The notes under the pieces: generated by a model | Told to the model about the DNA's origin: nothing | Database searches by the model: none | What the model saw: only the letters and a program-made list of their open reading frames with translations | Shown: in pieces, positions 1 through 39,062 of the stretch | How the letters are laid out: each line of letters starts with the position of its first letter | Position numbering within the stretch: position 1 is the stretch's first letter | Assembly (NCBI GenBank): GCA_963855995.1 | Contig: OY979718.1 | Location: 1,015,501 to 1,079,500 of the forward strand | DNA from: Muricea muricata | Lineage: Eukaryota; Cnidaria; Anthozoa; Malacalcyonacea; Plexauridae | DNA: 64,000 nucleotides | Reading direction: 5' to 3' | Made by a program: the position numbers and the translations under genes

Positions 1-1379
1 TACGCCAACGTATTTTTAAAAAGGTGCTTTGTTTCATAATGGTTGACGTAAGTGCATCGCCATGGTTACAAACATCCTTGCAGGGAACTGAAATATTCAC
101 AATTAACTTAATTATGAACCGCAGTGAGATACTTCTCCGGCTTTGCCAGTCTATTTTGATGTCAAAGACTTTTGTCATACCAGTTCTATGCAACGAAATG
201 TTACAGTGACAAAATGAATAATATCACAATAATATCGCATTGAACAATATCACAATTTGTACTCAAAACGTTTAAGTTGATAAGTATAAAATAGTGCTAA
301 AGAGCATTGTCTAAAGAGCACCCTCCTTCGATGCACTGCAGTAAAATTTCAGTGACGTATTTGTAATTGTCATAGAACACAAAGTTGTTTGTCTAGGTTT
401 ATACCTATAGACTTTCAATGCACGCTTGACAAATCTTCCCTTCTAAATTTCCATATTTTTTTATATAGAACACTTGACAATCTCTGTCACCACAGAGATT
501 TTATTTACAAACTGTTACAACGGATTAAGATATGGATCATGGAACGCTTGATTATATTTAAACTGATATCGTTAATATCGGCAACATGGCTACATCGGTA
601 CCTGCCAAAACCGAACACAACTTGCATGTACAACAGTTTAACAGTAAAACAAGATGAAAGCGTTCTAGCATTACAGAACGGACAAACCGATGTCAATGCC
701 GGATACTAAACTGTTTCACTCAAAACGGCAAGACCAGTTAAGATTAAAAGCAGTCAGCTATCGACATACATATAGTCTATTTATTCTAAACTTCCAAAAT
801 TCGCCAGCTTCGGTATGATGAATACTTTCAATAACTTTATATACTTAAAACCATGTTCCCATTTGGATCATTTCATTATGAATTTCTCGTAGGATGTCTT
901 TGTCTCTTTCATTAGTTGAGAGTTGATTGTTGCAGATTTGCAGTGGCTTACCTTCACTACTCAAGTATTTCGTTATTAGATATCTTTCAGAGTTCAGAGA
1001 CTTTCTCTTTGGTCATATACTAACTGCTTCAAATGTGAAGATAAATTTTACTGTGGGACTCTCCTTATTCTTGGCAGTATCTTCTTATCAAATATTTGCT
1101 TCAACATTAGCATACACTCTTCACAATAGTTTTCTGTTTTGCATATTGTCTAATGAGTAATGATGTAAACAACAAACGAAATAATTCAAACAAAGAACTG
1201 CATGCATATATTCATCTGAAAACATTTTCATCTTATTTATAATCATACTTCTGCATTTTGGGGTCAAAGAACAAATTGTTTCTTCATCAAATTTATCTGA
1301 AATTTAAAAAGCAATACAAAATGAAATTATAGAGCTATACTTAAACATACGACCATGTTTGTGGAATTAAAGCAAATTG
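1..1379. other. Flank without a recognisable gene
   Basis: AT-rich sequence with no ORF that resembles a known family and no splice-linked exon chain. A 106-residue open frame on the plus strand (389-709) has low-complexity hydrophobic composition and no domain that I recognise. I see no clear repeat structure here. Confidence 0.5.
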
Positions 1380-2125
1380 TTTCAAGCGGTTATCAAGTTA
1401 TTGACCTTCAAACTACACAAAAATGCTAAAATGGTGCAGAAACACTAGGCACTAGTATAAAAATATGTTTTCAAAAGCTAATATATAAAATTATTTTTTA
1501 TTATTTTCTAAAATTGAACTTGAAATATGAACACTGTTTTATAATGATATCGACAAAAAACGTGTTGGCAAGAGCCCACAAGAAATTTCAACGCGGCCAG
1601 CATTCAGAAATATAGTAACTATATTCGTAACTCTCATAATGAGATAGGAAGTTTAAATTAAGTCATAAATAAATTGGCATTAGAAGTGCTTACGTCACGC
1701 GGTTTTCAATGCATATAAATACAAGGTAAATTTTTCCTACATGTTTCCCAGATTGCATTGCAATTCATTACCGGAATGGTTGACTGAGCATTTACGAATG
1801 CAAATTGGGTTATGGTAGACATGAAATCTCCTGGTTGTGCTTAGTCTTCTTTCCAGTGGACAGGAGAAATAAGTAAGGCGATACCCACTCATTCACCCAT
1901 GATTTTCGCAGACCTTAAACCCTCTCTTCCAGTCTAAGCGAGGCCTTTTATAGACTGCTGGATCAATATTTTCCCAAACCGTAATGATGACTGACCGTGA
2001 TTGGGAGAGTTTCGAATAGAATACTAACCATAAAGGCACAAGATAAAACAAAAATGAAATTGCCCCTCGGTATGGTGAGTAAACATGCTTTTTGGTACCT
2101 TTATCTGTATGCCGGACTTCATTGA
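1380..2125. mobile_element. Degenerate copy of the fold-back family found at 15290-15923
   Basis: Two blocks match one arm of the fold-back element at 15290-15923: about 1490-1640 (text around 'gcccacaagaaatttcaacg') and about 2030-2125 (text around 'aaacatgctttttggtacc', ending in 'gccggact'). Between them lies about 390 bases of unrelated sequence, so this copy is either interrupted by an insertion or rearranged. No coding sequence is evident. Confidence 0.5.
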
Positions 2126-2930
2126 ATTCAGCAGCAACTTTCACGCGATTTTTTGTGGGGGATTTTTTACCTTTTATTAGCGTTTACAAACTAGTTTGGC
2201 CAAAACTTTAATAATTGCATAGAACTGCCTGATAGTGACAGGAAGTTTGAGAAAAAGAGAACGTTTGAAACGATTGTATAAAATATGCAACTGTGATCAG
2301 AAAACAGGTCAAGCTGGAAATCTAGACCACTTGTTTGACTGAGTGTAGGTCCACATGTGAATTCGATTTCGAAGCACGATTTAATCGCATGCACGAAAAA
2401 CTCGTTGAATATCAGCAAAGAATCACATCAATATTTTGAATATTTTACACCCATCACCTGTGCATAAACGTTTTAAAAAAATACTTACACTTTTTGAGTG
2501 TTTATCGGCTTGACTTCTTTAAGCTACCAAAAAGAATAATATTTCACCATTGCATTTTGTCATTCACATCAAGCTTACAATTCCTACAGTTTACTTTGTG
2601 TAGCGAAAATCAGGCGGCTCACGAATGGTGCAAGACAAAGCCCGAAATTACTTATAATGAAGCATTATGCAAGCAAGGTATATCTCTACTTTATTTTTAA
2701 CCAACCTCTACGTTATTCTTCAAATTTCTGAGCAAAGCAGCACCATCAAAATTCCATGAACCAAAAACATTATTAAAATTTAAATTTGGCGCAACTTCAT
2801 TATCAACCTGAACCTGAAAAAAAATTGTTTCAAAAATTCATCTAGATAGGCAGGCCTTAACTATAGCGATAATCGGGGGGGGGGGGATATTCACATTTTT
2901 TTGTTCTACCCAACGAATTTCTCTTGAAAT
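2126..2930. other. Non-coding stretch with a G homopolymer
   Basis: No gene recognised. It contains a run of at least ten G residues near 2876-2886 and otherwise AT-rich sequence directly upstream of the Penelope-like element. Confidence 0.4.
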
Positions 2931-4021
2931 CAGTTGTTATTAGTGGCAATTGAAATTCCAGGCGGAAAACGTAATCTGAATATGAATATTAATGCACAGC
3001 AAGTAATTCTAAATGCATACATATCAAGCAATTCAGGTTTATATTAAATTTAATTTGCTAACGTTTCATCGCTACATCGCAACATCATCAGAGCTATATA
3101 TATAATGAATAAACATAAGCTACATATACATGATAACTAAGTATTATATTGCAAACAGTAAAAATTCAAAAAGAAGGGACGAATAGTACAAGAGTTAGAA
3201 AAACAATATGTCAAAGTAAGAATTGAGTGATTAGATATTACCGGTATATCAAAAAACCAGGTCAAGTGCGAGTGGGATTAGTGATTAAAATAGATTAAGT
3301 GGCATGGAGGAAATATTATTATTAAGGATAGGTTTTAATTTGGAAATGAGGAGACTTTCACGCATTTCAAGACCAAACTTAGAGTTGCCTGACGTTAGTA
3401 TAGTCAGAGTCAGAAAAGTTACGTCCAGAGAGATGATGGTGAGTCAGAACAGCCGACATTTGCGAGACTGAAAGCTTATTTCCAATTTTGGACGAAACTC
3501 CCATATGTTCTGAGATTCGCGTGTGTATATGTCGGCGTGTTTGACCAACATACAATGCGCCACAGCATTGACACTTATATTTATACACAACGTGCGATCT
3601 AATTGCAAAAGGAATTCGGTCCTTGAATGGAAAAAAGTCAGACAGTCTGCACGTAGGACGAAAGACAAAGCGAATAGATAATGTGGGTAAGCAGATGAGA
3701 GTAATCTGTAGAGTTGTGTGCGTATTTGTAAACCATGTTGACCAGTGTATGGAATGCAAAAGAAAAGAATCTTTTTAGAGCAGGAATGAACAGGTGGTTT
3801 AGGCGAAAATATTTTGTCGAGAAAAGTCCTAATGCAGTTATCAATAAGAGAGATTGGATAACCGTTACGAGAAAATACTTGTTTTAGGTTCTGAAGTTCA
3901 CAGTGAAAAGACTGATAAGACGAGCAGATATTAAATTTAATATAAACCTGAATTGTTTCAGTGATATGTATGCATTTAGAATTACTTGCTGTGCATTACT
4001 ATTCATATTCAGTTGTTATTA
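2931..4021 (-). mobile_element. Penelope-like element remnant with inverted terminal repeats
   Basis: A block of roughly 80 bases at about 2970-3055 recurs in inverted orientation at about 3930-4010 (shared words 'taattctaaatgcatacata' and 'gcacagcaagtaattc'). These inverted ends bracket a minus-strand GIY-YIG fragment. The 12-base word 'cagttgttatta' occurs immediately outside both ends (2931-2942 and 4010-4021) and may be the target-site duplication. Near 3061-3092 on the minus strand 'ctgatga' is followed after 17 bases by 'gaaac', which resembles a decayed hammerhead core. Penelope-like elements are known to carry GIY-YIG endonucleases, inverted or direct terminal repeats and hammerhead motifs, so the pieces agree. 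The reverse transcriptase is not present. Confidence 0.65.
3379..3759 (-). pseudogene. GIY-YIG endonuclease fragment of a Penelope-like element
   Basis: The minus-strand frame contains 'VVYKYKCQCCGALYVGQTRR' followed by an 'R.SEH' motif. This is the Cys-rich start of the GIY-YIG nuclease as found at the C terminus of Penelope-like reverse transcriptases: the Y...YVG pair, the downstream Arg and the Glu-His are all present. The N-terminal reverse transcriptase half is absent and other frames overlap, so this is a decayed 3' coding end rather than a working gene. Confidence 0.65.
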
Positions 4022-5870
4022 CTTATTAGAGATATATATATTTATTATGTAGTTGACAGTAAGATACTGAAAATACACCGTAAGATATTTTCCATATCTT
4101 CACTAGTGAAGATATCGATCACGTGATCATTTCCCGCCAATAATTTTGTATTTTCAAAATGGCGATGTTTGTAAGAGCAGCGAACCAATTTTCATCTTTG
4201 TTTAAAGAAAAAAACTACATGTTTGTGCCGAAAAAAACATCTTCGCACCGCCGTGTAATATCCTCTATATATAGTATCGATTAAGATGGCACCGTTTCTG
4301 ACGCCATTATGCAAACGACAAACGACACATTGTTAGTTATCATCATGCGGGCTCAATCCTCCCACATCCATGCAGTCATCCTATACGGGAGAGAACAGGC
4401 AGATTCTGTGTTGAAACTCTGAAACTTGATAATAAAGCCGCATTGCCAAAAGAATTGCTATCACTCGGCAGTGACCTAACTGCATGCATGGTGGACTCAA
4501 ATTGTCGTATTTAAAAAGCGACGAAAATACCTTTGCCAGTTTTGTCGAATTGCCAAGCTTTTCAACACCAGATCTGGCAGTCGCCTCTCTCCCGTGGGTT
4601 TTATTTTTATCAAAGAGAGGGCTGAGGACGGGTAAGATCATACAGAATAATTTATTCAAACCTCGTTGTCGTGCGAGCTCCGTTCTTGCATCCCAGTGTT
4701 TATATCGTCTTTGTATATGGACTAGAAATACATTACACCGTCCGTTAGTTTTTCTCATATTAAATTATAACACATAAGGTTTTATGTCGCTTCTGAAATA
4801 TATTCCTATATTTTACACCAAGTAGTGTGCACGAGTTATAACCAATTTTGGGAACAATTTCCAGATATGTGAACAAGTCGTTTATTAAAAACGAGTGCAT
4901 GATTGCTTGCCTGAGTATTTCTAATTAATTCACCTGTCTGGATCAATCAAAAACAGGGAATTGCAAGTGTATAAAAAAGCCTTAGATATCCAGCTACACA
5001 ACTTACGGCAGATGAGGAAAAAAGATCTTGAAATGACGTCGCATTGGAAGCTCTAGCTGGAGTTGAAGACGAAGATAATGACAAGGAATGGCGACGTTGG
5101 TGCTCACTACGACGAAGTGTTCGTGACCGTTTTATCCACGAAGTTTTTACCTGCATGAGAAACTTCAATGTTCAATTTCAATATTTCGTGAAGGTTACCA
5201 TTATAGTAGTTGCATCAGAAAGGTTTGTGCTCAGGGTCTTATTAGGTGAAGGTGAGTTACCGGCTAAACGAGTTGAAGGCTACATATAGATATATAAGGT
5301 TGATGAGCGAAACCCTTTATCTTTTGCCTTTTGGTAAGTTGCCGCTATAGAGCGGTTGAAGCTATTCATCTAAAACAACTTGCAATTGGATAGTAGAAAG
5401 ACCAACTTAGATTTTGATATATTACAGTTGTATTTTACTTGAAAATTCGTGAAGGCATTAATGTTTGAAATCGGTATGTGTCTAAATCGGGACGTGTCTA
5501 AAACATGTAAGAAACAACGTATCAAATAGTAAACAAACTTTACTCCACTAAAACATTAATAGATATAAATGAGTGACACTTAACAAATTGTTAATTGTGA
5601 AACAAGGTATCATTATTGAAAAAATACAAACAAGATTTATTTGATCGGAATAGCGTTACATTTAGCACGAACGCATGCGTAGCCCTTTAGACCATTACGG
5701 CAAGGAGTCGTTGATTCCGTTTTAGATTACGGATGCTGTCAAAATTGATTAGTAAAGCTCGGCAGCTCGCTTCAAAAATTTGCATTTGCTGATCGTGTGA
5801 TATGCTAAAAATGTACATATATATATACCTAGATATTCCTTTATCTTAATTTTCATTTTATTTAGCTCTT
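4022..5870. other. Intergenic stretch with palindromes, no supported gene
   Basis: Contains a 22-base perfect palindrome centred on 'cactagtg' (4094-4115) followed at once by a 12-base palindrome centred on 'cacgtg' (4117-4128). Several 70-125 residue open frames on both strands (4381-4777, 4947-5289) show no domain that I recognise and overlap one another, which argues against coding. Confidence 0.4.
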
Positions 5871-5875
5871 ACCAC

Positions 5876-6076
5876 AAGGGCAGGGTCCGGTTTACCCAGT
5901 CAACATTCCCTGTGCGAGGAAACCGGAGTACCTAGAAAAAACCCACGACTTTCGGCAGAGCGTTCACTATACTCATTTTCACAGGAGGACTGGGTTCGAT
6001 TCCACCTTACCGGAGATCAAACTGGGAACCTTAGAGGTGAAAGACGAGTGGTCTGACCACTACACCACCGAAGCCC
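5876..6076 (-). repeat. tRNA-derived SINE copy
   Basis: Read on the minus strand it begins 'ggggcttcggtggtgtagtg', a tRNA-like head with an A-box-like 'ggtgtagtggt' and a B-box-like 'ggttcccagtttgatc' about 50 bases on. The body contains 'gcgaggaaaccggagtac', a word I associate with dispersed invertebrate repeats. A second related head occurs at 59386-59541. RNA polymerase III transcription is an inference from the boxes. Confidence 0.55.
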
Positions 6077-6449
6077 CAGCTGAACAAACCTCGTTTAATA
6101 ATTGATAACGCGATTTTCCCTAAATCTGGACACATCAAAAAATATGCCGCTGATTTTGAACATTAAAATCTCGATCAATTTGAAAGCAAAATACAACTGT
6201 AATAAATCAAAATCTAAGTTAGACTTTCCTATATCTGATGCAAGTGATTGCAATAGCTTCACTAGTTTGGAGTTCACTAGGAATCAAACCTATAGTACTT
6301 TTTTGGGACACCCGGAATAATGGCTAAACTAGCCTGAGTTACTTACCTCATTACTGTTCAGGCAATGAAATAAAAGAAAGAAAAATCCCTGAAAATGAAA
6401 TACTGGATTAATTTCCAATTCAGTTTCTGCGAGTATTTTTCTGCACAAT

Positions 6450-7075
6450 AATGCCTTAGTCATTTGTAACCACGCCCCCACCCCACCCCACCCCACCCCC
6501 GGGACATAGCGGGGAACTTAACACTAACCAAGTGTTAAAAACTGTTAATTTCCCCACCCCTGGTGCAAAGTTACATATTAAACCCCCAGCATGGCAGGGC
6601 CTCAAAACATCCAAATCAACCAGATCACACATTAATTTAAAACCTTATGAAGTGTTAAAAATATTACGCCAATATAACAAGAAAATAGTAACAGTTAATA
6701 TAACAAATATATAAAGCTCGTGTTTATAAATTGCGTTCAATCATGCATATCAAATTTTAAATAGATCTTTTAATATTGCTGAAATAAATGAGGTAAAACC
6801 TGATTTAATGTATACCAACTGTAAGTTTATGAATTGCTAAGGATACATAAACATATTAAAAATCATACTTTCTACAAGTTGTTTTGTGGGACGCCATTTT
6901 AAGACCGGCTGTTAAATCCCGGTTTGATTCCCCGGTGTTAAATTCGTAGTTAATTCCACGGCACTAAGGGGCATATCGCGCTGTTAAATGGCTTTGAATC
7001 CCCGTTATATTTTTGAACATCCCCGCCATGTCCCGGGGGTGGGGGGGGGGGGCGTGGTTACAAATGACTGAGGCA
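6450..7075. mobile_element. MITE with C-run/G-run terminal inverted repeats
   Basis: The left end 'tcatttgtaaccacgccccc' (about 6460) recurs inverted at the right end near 7040-7065, with both arms continuing through a C-rich/G-rich tract and 'cccgggacat.gcgggg'. The arms are about 65 bases and the element is about 620 bases. The interior is AT-rich and has no transposase. The (CCCCA)n tract could form quadruplex structure on one strand. Confidence 0.65.
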
Positions 7076-7544
7076 TAACTGCATGTGTCAAAAGATGCCC
7101 GCTAATTTACGTACAGGGGGGGTGCGATAAAAAGGAGCTCCCTTCAAAAATGGCTTACCTGGTTTATAATGACTATAAATAAGGAGAATGTTAACAAAAG
7201 TTGTGTTTTTGTACTTGTATAGGTAGCTGAGCGCAAGAACAAGCATCAATTGCAATTTTTACTTAACAGACCCATTTAATGATCATGCGTTTCAAACGAA
7301 ATTAAAAATGGCGATTTTGAACCTAAAACTCAGCAATATGATAAAGTCTTTGAGTAATGTGGGTCGAAATGTGAAAGCACATTGTAGCGTAATAGGTAAT
7401 GTACTAATTATTTCATGTACAGAATAGTGTCTTTATAATAATGCGTCACTAGAATGCGATTCATTTAGGCAGGTGCTTCTCTTATCGGGAAAGTTAACTC
7501 CAAGGCCACACTTACTTTATGTTTTATTCAGTTGGTTAACCTTT

Positions 7545-8250
7545 CGGGTGCTGTATGAGTACCTGATGCAGACATAGTGTAATCCAAATGCTGTGTTGTA
7601 CCCAGTACCCAGCTTTCAAACCGAGTAGAGAGAATACAAAGACGTGCAACGAGATGGATCATGATGAGCAGAGGAGAGGAGAGCTACAAAGAACGACTGT
7701 TGGCCCTGGATCTTCTGCCATTAACATTTGACAGGGAAATTAAAGATTTGGTGTTTTTGTAGAAAGTATTGTTTGGTTATCTGAATGTCAACATAACTAT
7801 GTCTCGTTTGTCAGCCATGGTCGTATCCGACTAAGTAACAGCTCAAAGTATATTCTTCAAGTCAAGTTTGTAAAACTAACACTTTTCAATCGTCCTATTA
7901 TAACCGTATTGTCAAGATATGGAACGCTGTATGTATAGAGAAATATCTTTCGACACTGTGTCTAGTCCTAGTTCTTTTAAACGTTTGCCTAAACAAAGAT
8001 ACTCTAGTATTGTTAATTCTGTTTATGTAGTAATGGCATGTACGTGGTCCTTGTTTCGTGATTGTCCCTGTCATAGAATGTAAATTTATCAAGTTATAGT
8101 TTGGCGTGTTGTATTGTAGTGTAGTCCATTTTTTAAATTTGGGAACGTTCCCTTTTAAGTCCCGTTTGTGCCCATGTTAACGTTGTGTATTTAAGTGATA
8201 TTTCTTGTAAATTAACTTGACCCTAATAAAAATTATAATAATGGAGTTTA
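7545..8250 (+). mobile_element. 3' end of a non-LTR retrotransposon (LINE), decayed
   Basis: Plus-strand translation shows 'RVERIQRRATRWIM' and 'SYKERLLALDLLPL' followed by 'REIKDLVF', the characteristic end of the reverse-transcriptase thumb region in Jockey/CR1-type LINEs. Stops and frame shifts follow; 'RIVKIWNAV' in another frame fits the extreme C terminus. The element ends in an 'aataaaaattataataatgg'-type tail near 8240, consistent with a 3' UTR and 5' truncation. Confidence 0.65.
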
Positions 8251-8287
8251 TTAATTAAGATTATGGAGTTTGAAGTAAAAATCTACC

Positions 8288-32351
<24,064 letters not shown>

Positions 32352-32710
32352 TTTAACAAAATCTTTAACAGCTATACATTTTCTGAAATTGAAAACAAAA
32401 AAATGGCACATCAATCATTCCGTTATTGATTTTATTTTAAATGTTATTTAAAATAGATCATGTCCAACAACCTGTACACCGTTTAATCCCGCACAATCTA
32501 TAATAAAGTGACTGTATGAGTTCTTGTTGACATCTTAAATGAGAAGCAGATGGTTTTGTAAATGACATTAATTGAAGATAACGAGTTTCGCGAGCTTTCG
32601 AATAAATCAAATGCACTAACACAATTATATTGTCTTGTAGATTTGAATGAATTAAAATCCCAGCAAGTCAATCACATCATATGGAAATACCAAACAAAAA
32701 ACGCAAATAG

Positions 32711-32817
32711 AAGAGTCTGCTATCAGATCAAAGACTGCTTGTCTATTTAAAACAGTTGATCTAGATCTGTCTATATCATTTAACTGTAAGGCATCGTAAT
32801 TGAAAAATAGATGACAA

Positions 32818-32819
<2 letters not shown>
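32711..32819. repeat. Second copy of the 100-base direct repeat
   Basis: Diverged partner of 31931-32036, ending directly at the (TA)n array. Either a local duplication or two copies of one dispersed element. Confidence 0.7.

Positions 32820-32821
<2 letters not shown>

Positions 32822-32908
<87 letters not shown>
32822..32908. repeat. (TA)n microsatellite
   Basis: About 43 TA units at the left edge of the hammerhead palindrome. Confidence 0.9.
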
Positions 32909-32914
<6 letters not shown>

Positions 32915-33032
32915 GATTAATGAATATAAAAAATATATCCACTGTTTCCAAGTCATACAAATAGAGTGCTCAATACCGAAGTAGAGCGAAATAGATAGAT
33001 AGATAAATAGATAAAACAACTTTGAGTTACTT

Positions 33033-33100
33033 CATAGATTTTATTTACCACAAATTTGTTTCGTATAGTAGGCAAAAGCCTACTACACTCGTCAGGTAAA
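33033..33100 (-). ncRNA. Hammerhead ribozyme copy, probably inactive
   Basis: Mirror copy of the ribozyme at 33141-33210, read on the minus strand, with CTGACGA, the same long stem II and GAAA. The base at the cleavage position is G in this copy ('atttgtggtaaa'), whereas the ribozyme needs A, C or U there, so self-cleavage should be blocked or very weak. Confidence 0.65.
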
Positions 33101-33140
33101 ATCGCAACTGGAGCCTATGTGCGCACATAGGCTCCAGTTG

Positions 33141-33210
33141 CGATTTTACCTGACGAGTGTAGTAGGCTTTTGCCTACTATACGAAACAAATTTGTAGTAA
33201 ATAAAATCTA
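33141..33210 (+). ncRNA. Hammerhead ribozyme, type I, short stem III
   Basis: Core CTGACGA at 33150-33156, then an 11-bp stem II (33157-33167 with 33172-33182, loop TTTT), GAAA at 33183-33186, a stem III made of a self-complementary 'acaaatttgt' (33186-33195), and cleavage position 17 = A at 33196. Stem I pairs 33145-33149 with 33197-33201, and an outer stem pairs 33142-33144 with 33206-33208. All conserved core bases fit. Such tiny stem III hammerheads are known from Penelope-like elements and retrozymes and act as dimers. Confidence 0.75.
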
Positions 33211-33241
33211 TGAAGTAACTCAAAGTGGTTTTATCTATTTA

Positions 33242-34357
<1,116 letters not shown>

Positions 34358-34509
34358 ATATATGTATATAAATATATTGAGCGCTCTACCTATGAAACTC
34401 TGCGCATGCTTGGATGCATTGATGATGTCCCCGTGTTGTCCCACATGCGTCTGGTGAGAGCACTCGCACGTGGTTATACACGGTCATCATGTATCTGGGT
34501 ATGTACAAA

Positions 34510-34553
34510 GCTGCACTGATGAGGCGTAAACGCCGAAACATGCATGTCTGTAG
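34510..34553 (+). ncRNA. Hammerhead ribozyme, type I, minimal
   Basis: All elements are in place: stem I CTGCA (34511-34515) pairs with TGTAG (34549-34553, one G-U); core CTGATGA 34516-34522; stem II GGCG/CGCC with loop TAAA (34523-34534); GAAA 34535-34538; stem III 'acatgcatgt' (34538-34547), self-complementary with no loop; cleavage after C at 34548 (GTC). The stem III hairpin is too short to fold alone, so activity would come from a dimer of adjacent copies, as known for Penelope-like elements and retrozymes. A (TA)n array follows 20 bases on. Confidence 0.8.
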
Positions 34554-34570
34554 ATAGTGTTTATAAATAT

Positions 34571-37280
<2,710 letters not shown>

Positions 37281-37287
37281 ACCATGT

Positions 37288-37700
37288 TAATAGAAGCATT
37301 CCTAAAAATGCTGATCAGTTCATTTGGTAACATTAAGGAGTTCATTTGATCAATTTTGCAACATTTTTGAGAAGTTCCTCAAAAAATTGACAACTTCCTG
37401 TTAAAATGTTCTAGTCAAAATTGAATGAGCCAATCAAATGCAGTCTTACCAGCAAGACTGAATTTAATTGGCTGAGCCAATCAAAATTGAATGAATCAAT
37501 CAACCTGCAGTCTTACCAGTAGGACTGAATTGGAGTGGCTCAATTGAATTTGATTGGCAGCATTTTAACAGGATGTTGTATATTTTGACAGGAAGTTGTG
37601 TATTTTTTGAGGAATTTCTTGAAAATATTGCTGAATTGATCAAATGAGTTTCTCAACATTACCAAATCATCTGATCAGCATTTTAAGAATGCTTCTATTG
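37288..37700. mobile_element. Fold-back element, about 410 bases
   Basis: 'aatagaagcattc.taaaa' and 'atgctgatcag' at the left recur inverted at the right end, and the arms ('cagtcttaccag', 'aacttcctgt') continue to the centre near 37490. Non-coding MITE-like palindrome. Confidence 0.7.
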
Positions 37701-38149
37701 GCACAGCTAAAATAGCTAGCACATATTTATAGGATCAACTTCATACCAGAAACTTCATACCAAATGCACATACTCCAAACACTTGCCAAAAAAACGTTGA
37801 AAATGTAGTGTGATCCAAAAATTCCTCACATGCCTTTAGTGAGGTAGTTGACAATTCCTTGGTTAAGATCTTTGGAAGATCTGTTTAGATATAAATTAAT
37901 GGTAGCAAACCTGCATTATCTGCAACATTTTTTACCTAAAGTTAGTTCTCACAAAGCTCTACAATTCTTGTATTTGGCTAGCAAACATTAGAAAATCCAA
38001 TTTGTAAGTTTCATTTCCAGTTTTGGCAATGCCTGAAATTAATGCAGTATCTATTATACAAATGATGTGCATACATTGCTTAGAGTTGAATTATTTTATA
38101 CAGTACGGTAGTATAGTTGGGATAAATATATATCATAAACATATTTTTT

Positions 38150-38261
<112 letters not shown>

Positions 38262-38315
38262 TAAGTAATAAAAATAACTTTCTAATCTGGTTACATCACA
38301 GTTAATCTGGTTAAG

Positions 38316-39062
38316 TTATTTTCTTTGAAGTGGTACAAATATAGCTCTCACACCATTACCAACAATCTTTGCCTCACCTTGTAAACACCCTACATCACTA
38401 ATTTGTTCAGCTATTTTTTTAATCAAAGCTATTTTATCATCAACACTTGTGTTTTGTACTTTACGATGTGCAACAAACACTTTCACATTATCACGATCCT
38501 CTAAAAATTCGATTATCTTTTTTAACTTAATGTCCAAATCATGTTGACCTATTTTGCCAGTTACTTTGATCTCTTTCATCTTACTTGTTTTTACATGTTT
38601 CTTTTTTTCTTCTTTCTGTTTCTCATAAAGCTGTTGTCGACTGATCATCTTACAAACAGTCTCTGAAGATGTTCTTCCAACTTCCACAACCAAACAACTC
38701 CCTCTCTTCCCTCTCTCTAATGCCTCGCTTAAACTTATAATTCCGAGATTTCTTCCATCTTGGTCAATTAATCGAACATGCTTTGCCTTAATAGCATTGT
38801 TTACTCGATATTCTTTGCCCTGTTTACTTTGTGCATTCTTTACTAAATTGCGCGTGACAATCTTACTTTGCGCCAAAGAAGAAGGCATGCCTGTGCCTGC
38901 AATCAATTGAATACCCCCATCGTATCTTTGCTTGAAATGAAGACGTTGATTGGCCATATACGAATGTGCAAACAAAAACCTGCATAGCTTGTAACGTTGT
39001 CTTAAAATCGCAGGGAAACGACAAATATTTGATGTCGATTTCGAACACCAAACGGCGGCCAT
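38316..39062 (-). CDS. mtif3: Mitochondrial translation initiation factor IF-3, intronless
   Basis: Full 248-residue frame from the ATG at 39062. IF-3 keeps initiation codons and the small mitoribosomal subunit in a correct state for start. The N terminus is basic and Ser/Arg-rich with few acidic residues, as in a mitochondrial targeting peptide (about residues 1-60). 'YRVNNAIKAKHVRLIDQDG' and 'LGIISLSEAL' mark the IF-3 N-terminal domain (about 83-150); 'KEIKVTGKIGQHDLDIKLKK' starts the C-terminal domain (about 163-245). A Lys/Glu-rich linker joins them. The length is normal for the family. A neighbouring gene on this strand starts 3.9 kb away, so it is probably its own transcription unit. 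Confidence 0.85.
   Translation of the reverse strand: MAAVWCSKSTSNICRFPAILRQRYKLCRFLFAHSYMANQRLHFKQRYDGGIQLIAGTGMPSSLAQSKIVTRNLVKNAQSKQGKEYRVNNAIKAKHVRLIDQDGRNLGIISLSEALERGKRGSCLVVEVGRTSSETVCKMISRQQLYEKQKEEKKKHVKTSKMKEIKVTGKIGQHDLDIKLKKIIEFLEDRDNVKVFVAHRKVQNTSVDDKIALIKKIAEQISDVGCLQGEAKIVGNGVRAIFVPLQRK

Noticed and set aside
389-709. 106-residue plus-strand frame
   Set aside because: No family resemblance, no splice partners and a frame on the other strand of similar quality.
4381-4777. Overlapping 97- and 125-residue frames on both strands
   Set aside because: Neither shows a domain, and overlap on opposite strands suggests chance.
5044-5289. Charged frame beginning MEALAGVEDEDNDKEW
   Set aside because: It vaguely resembles the start of Harbinger-type proteins, but no second motif or element ends were found.
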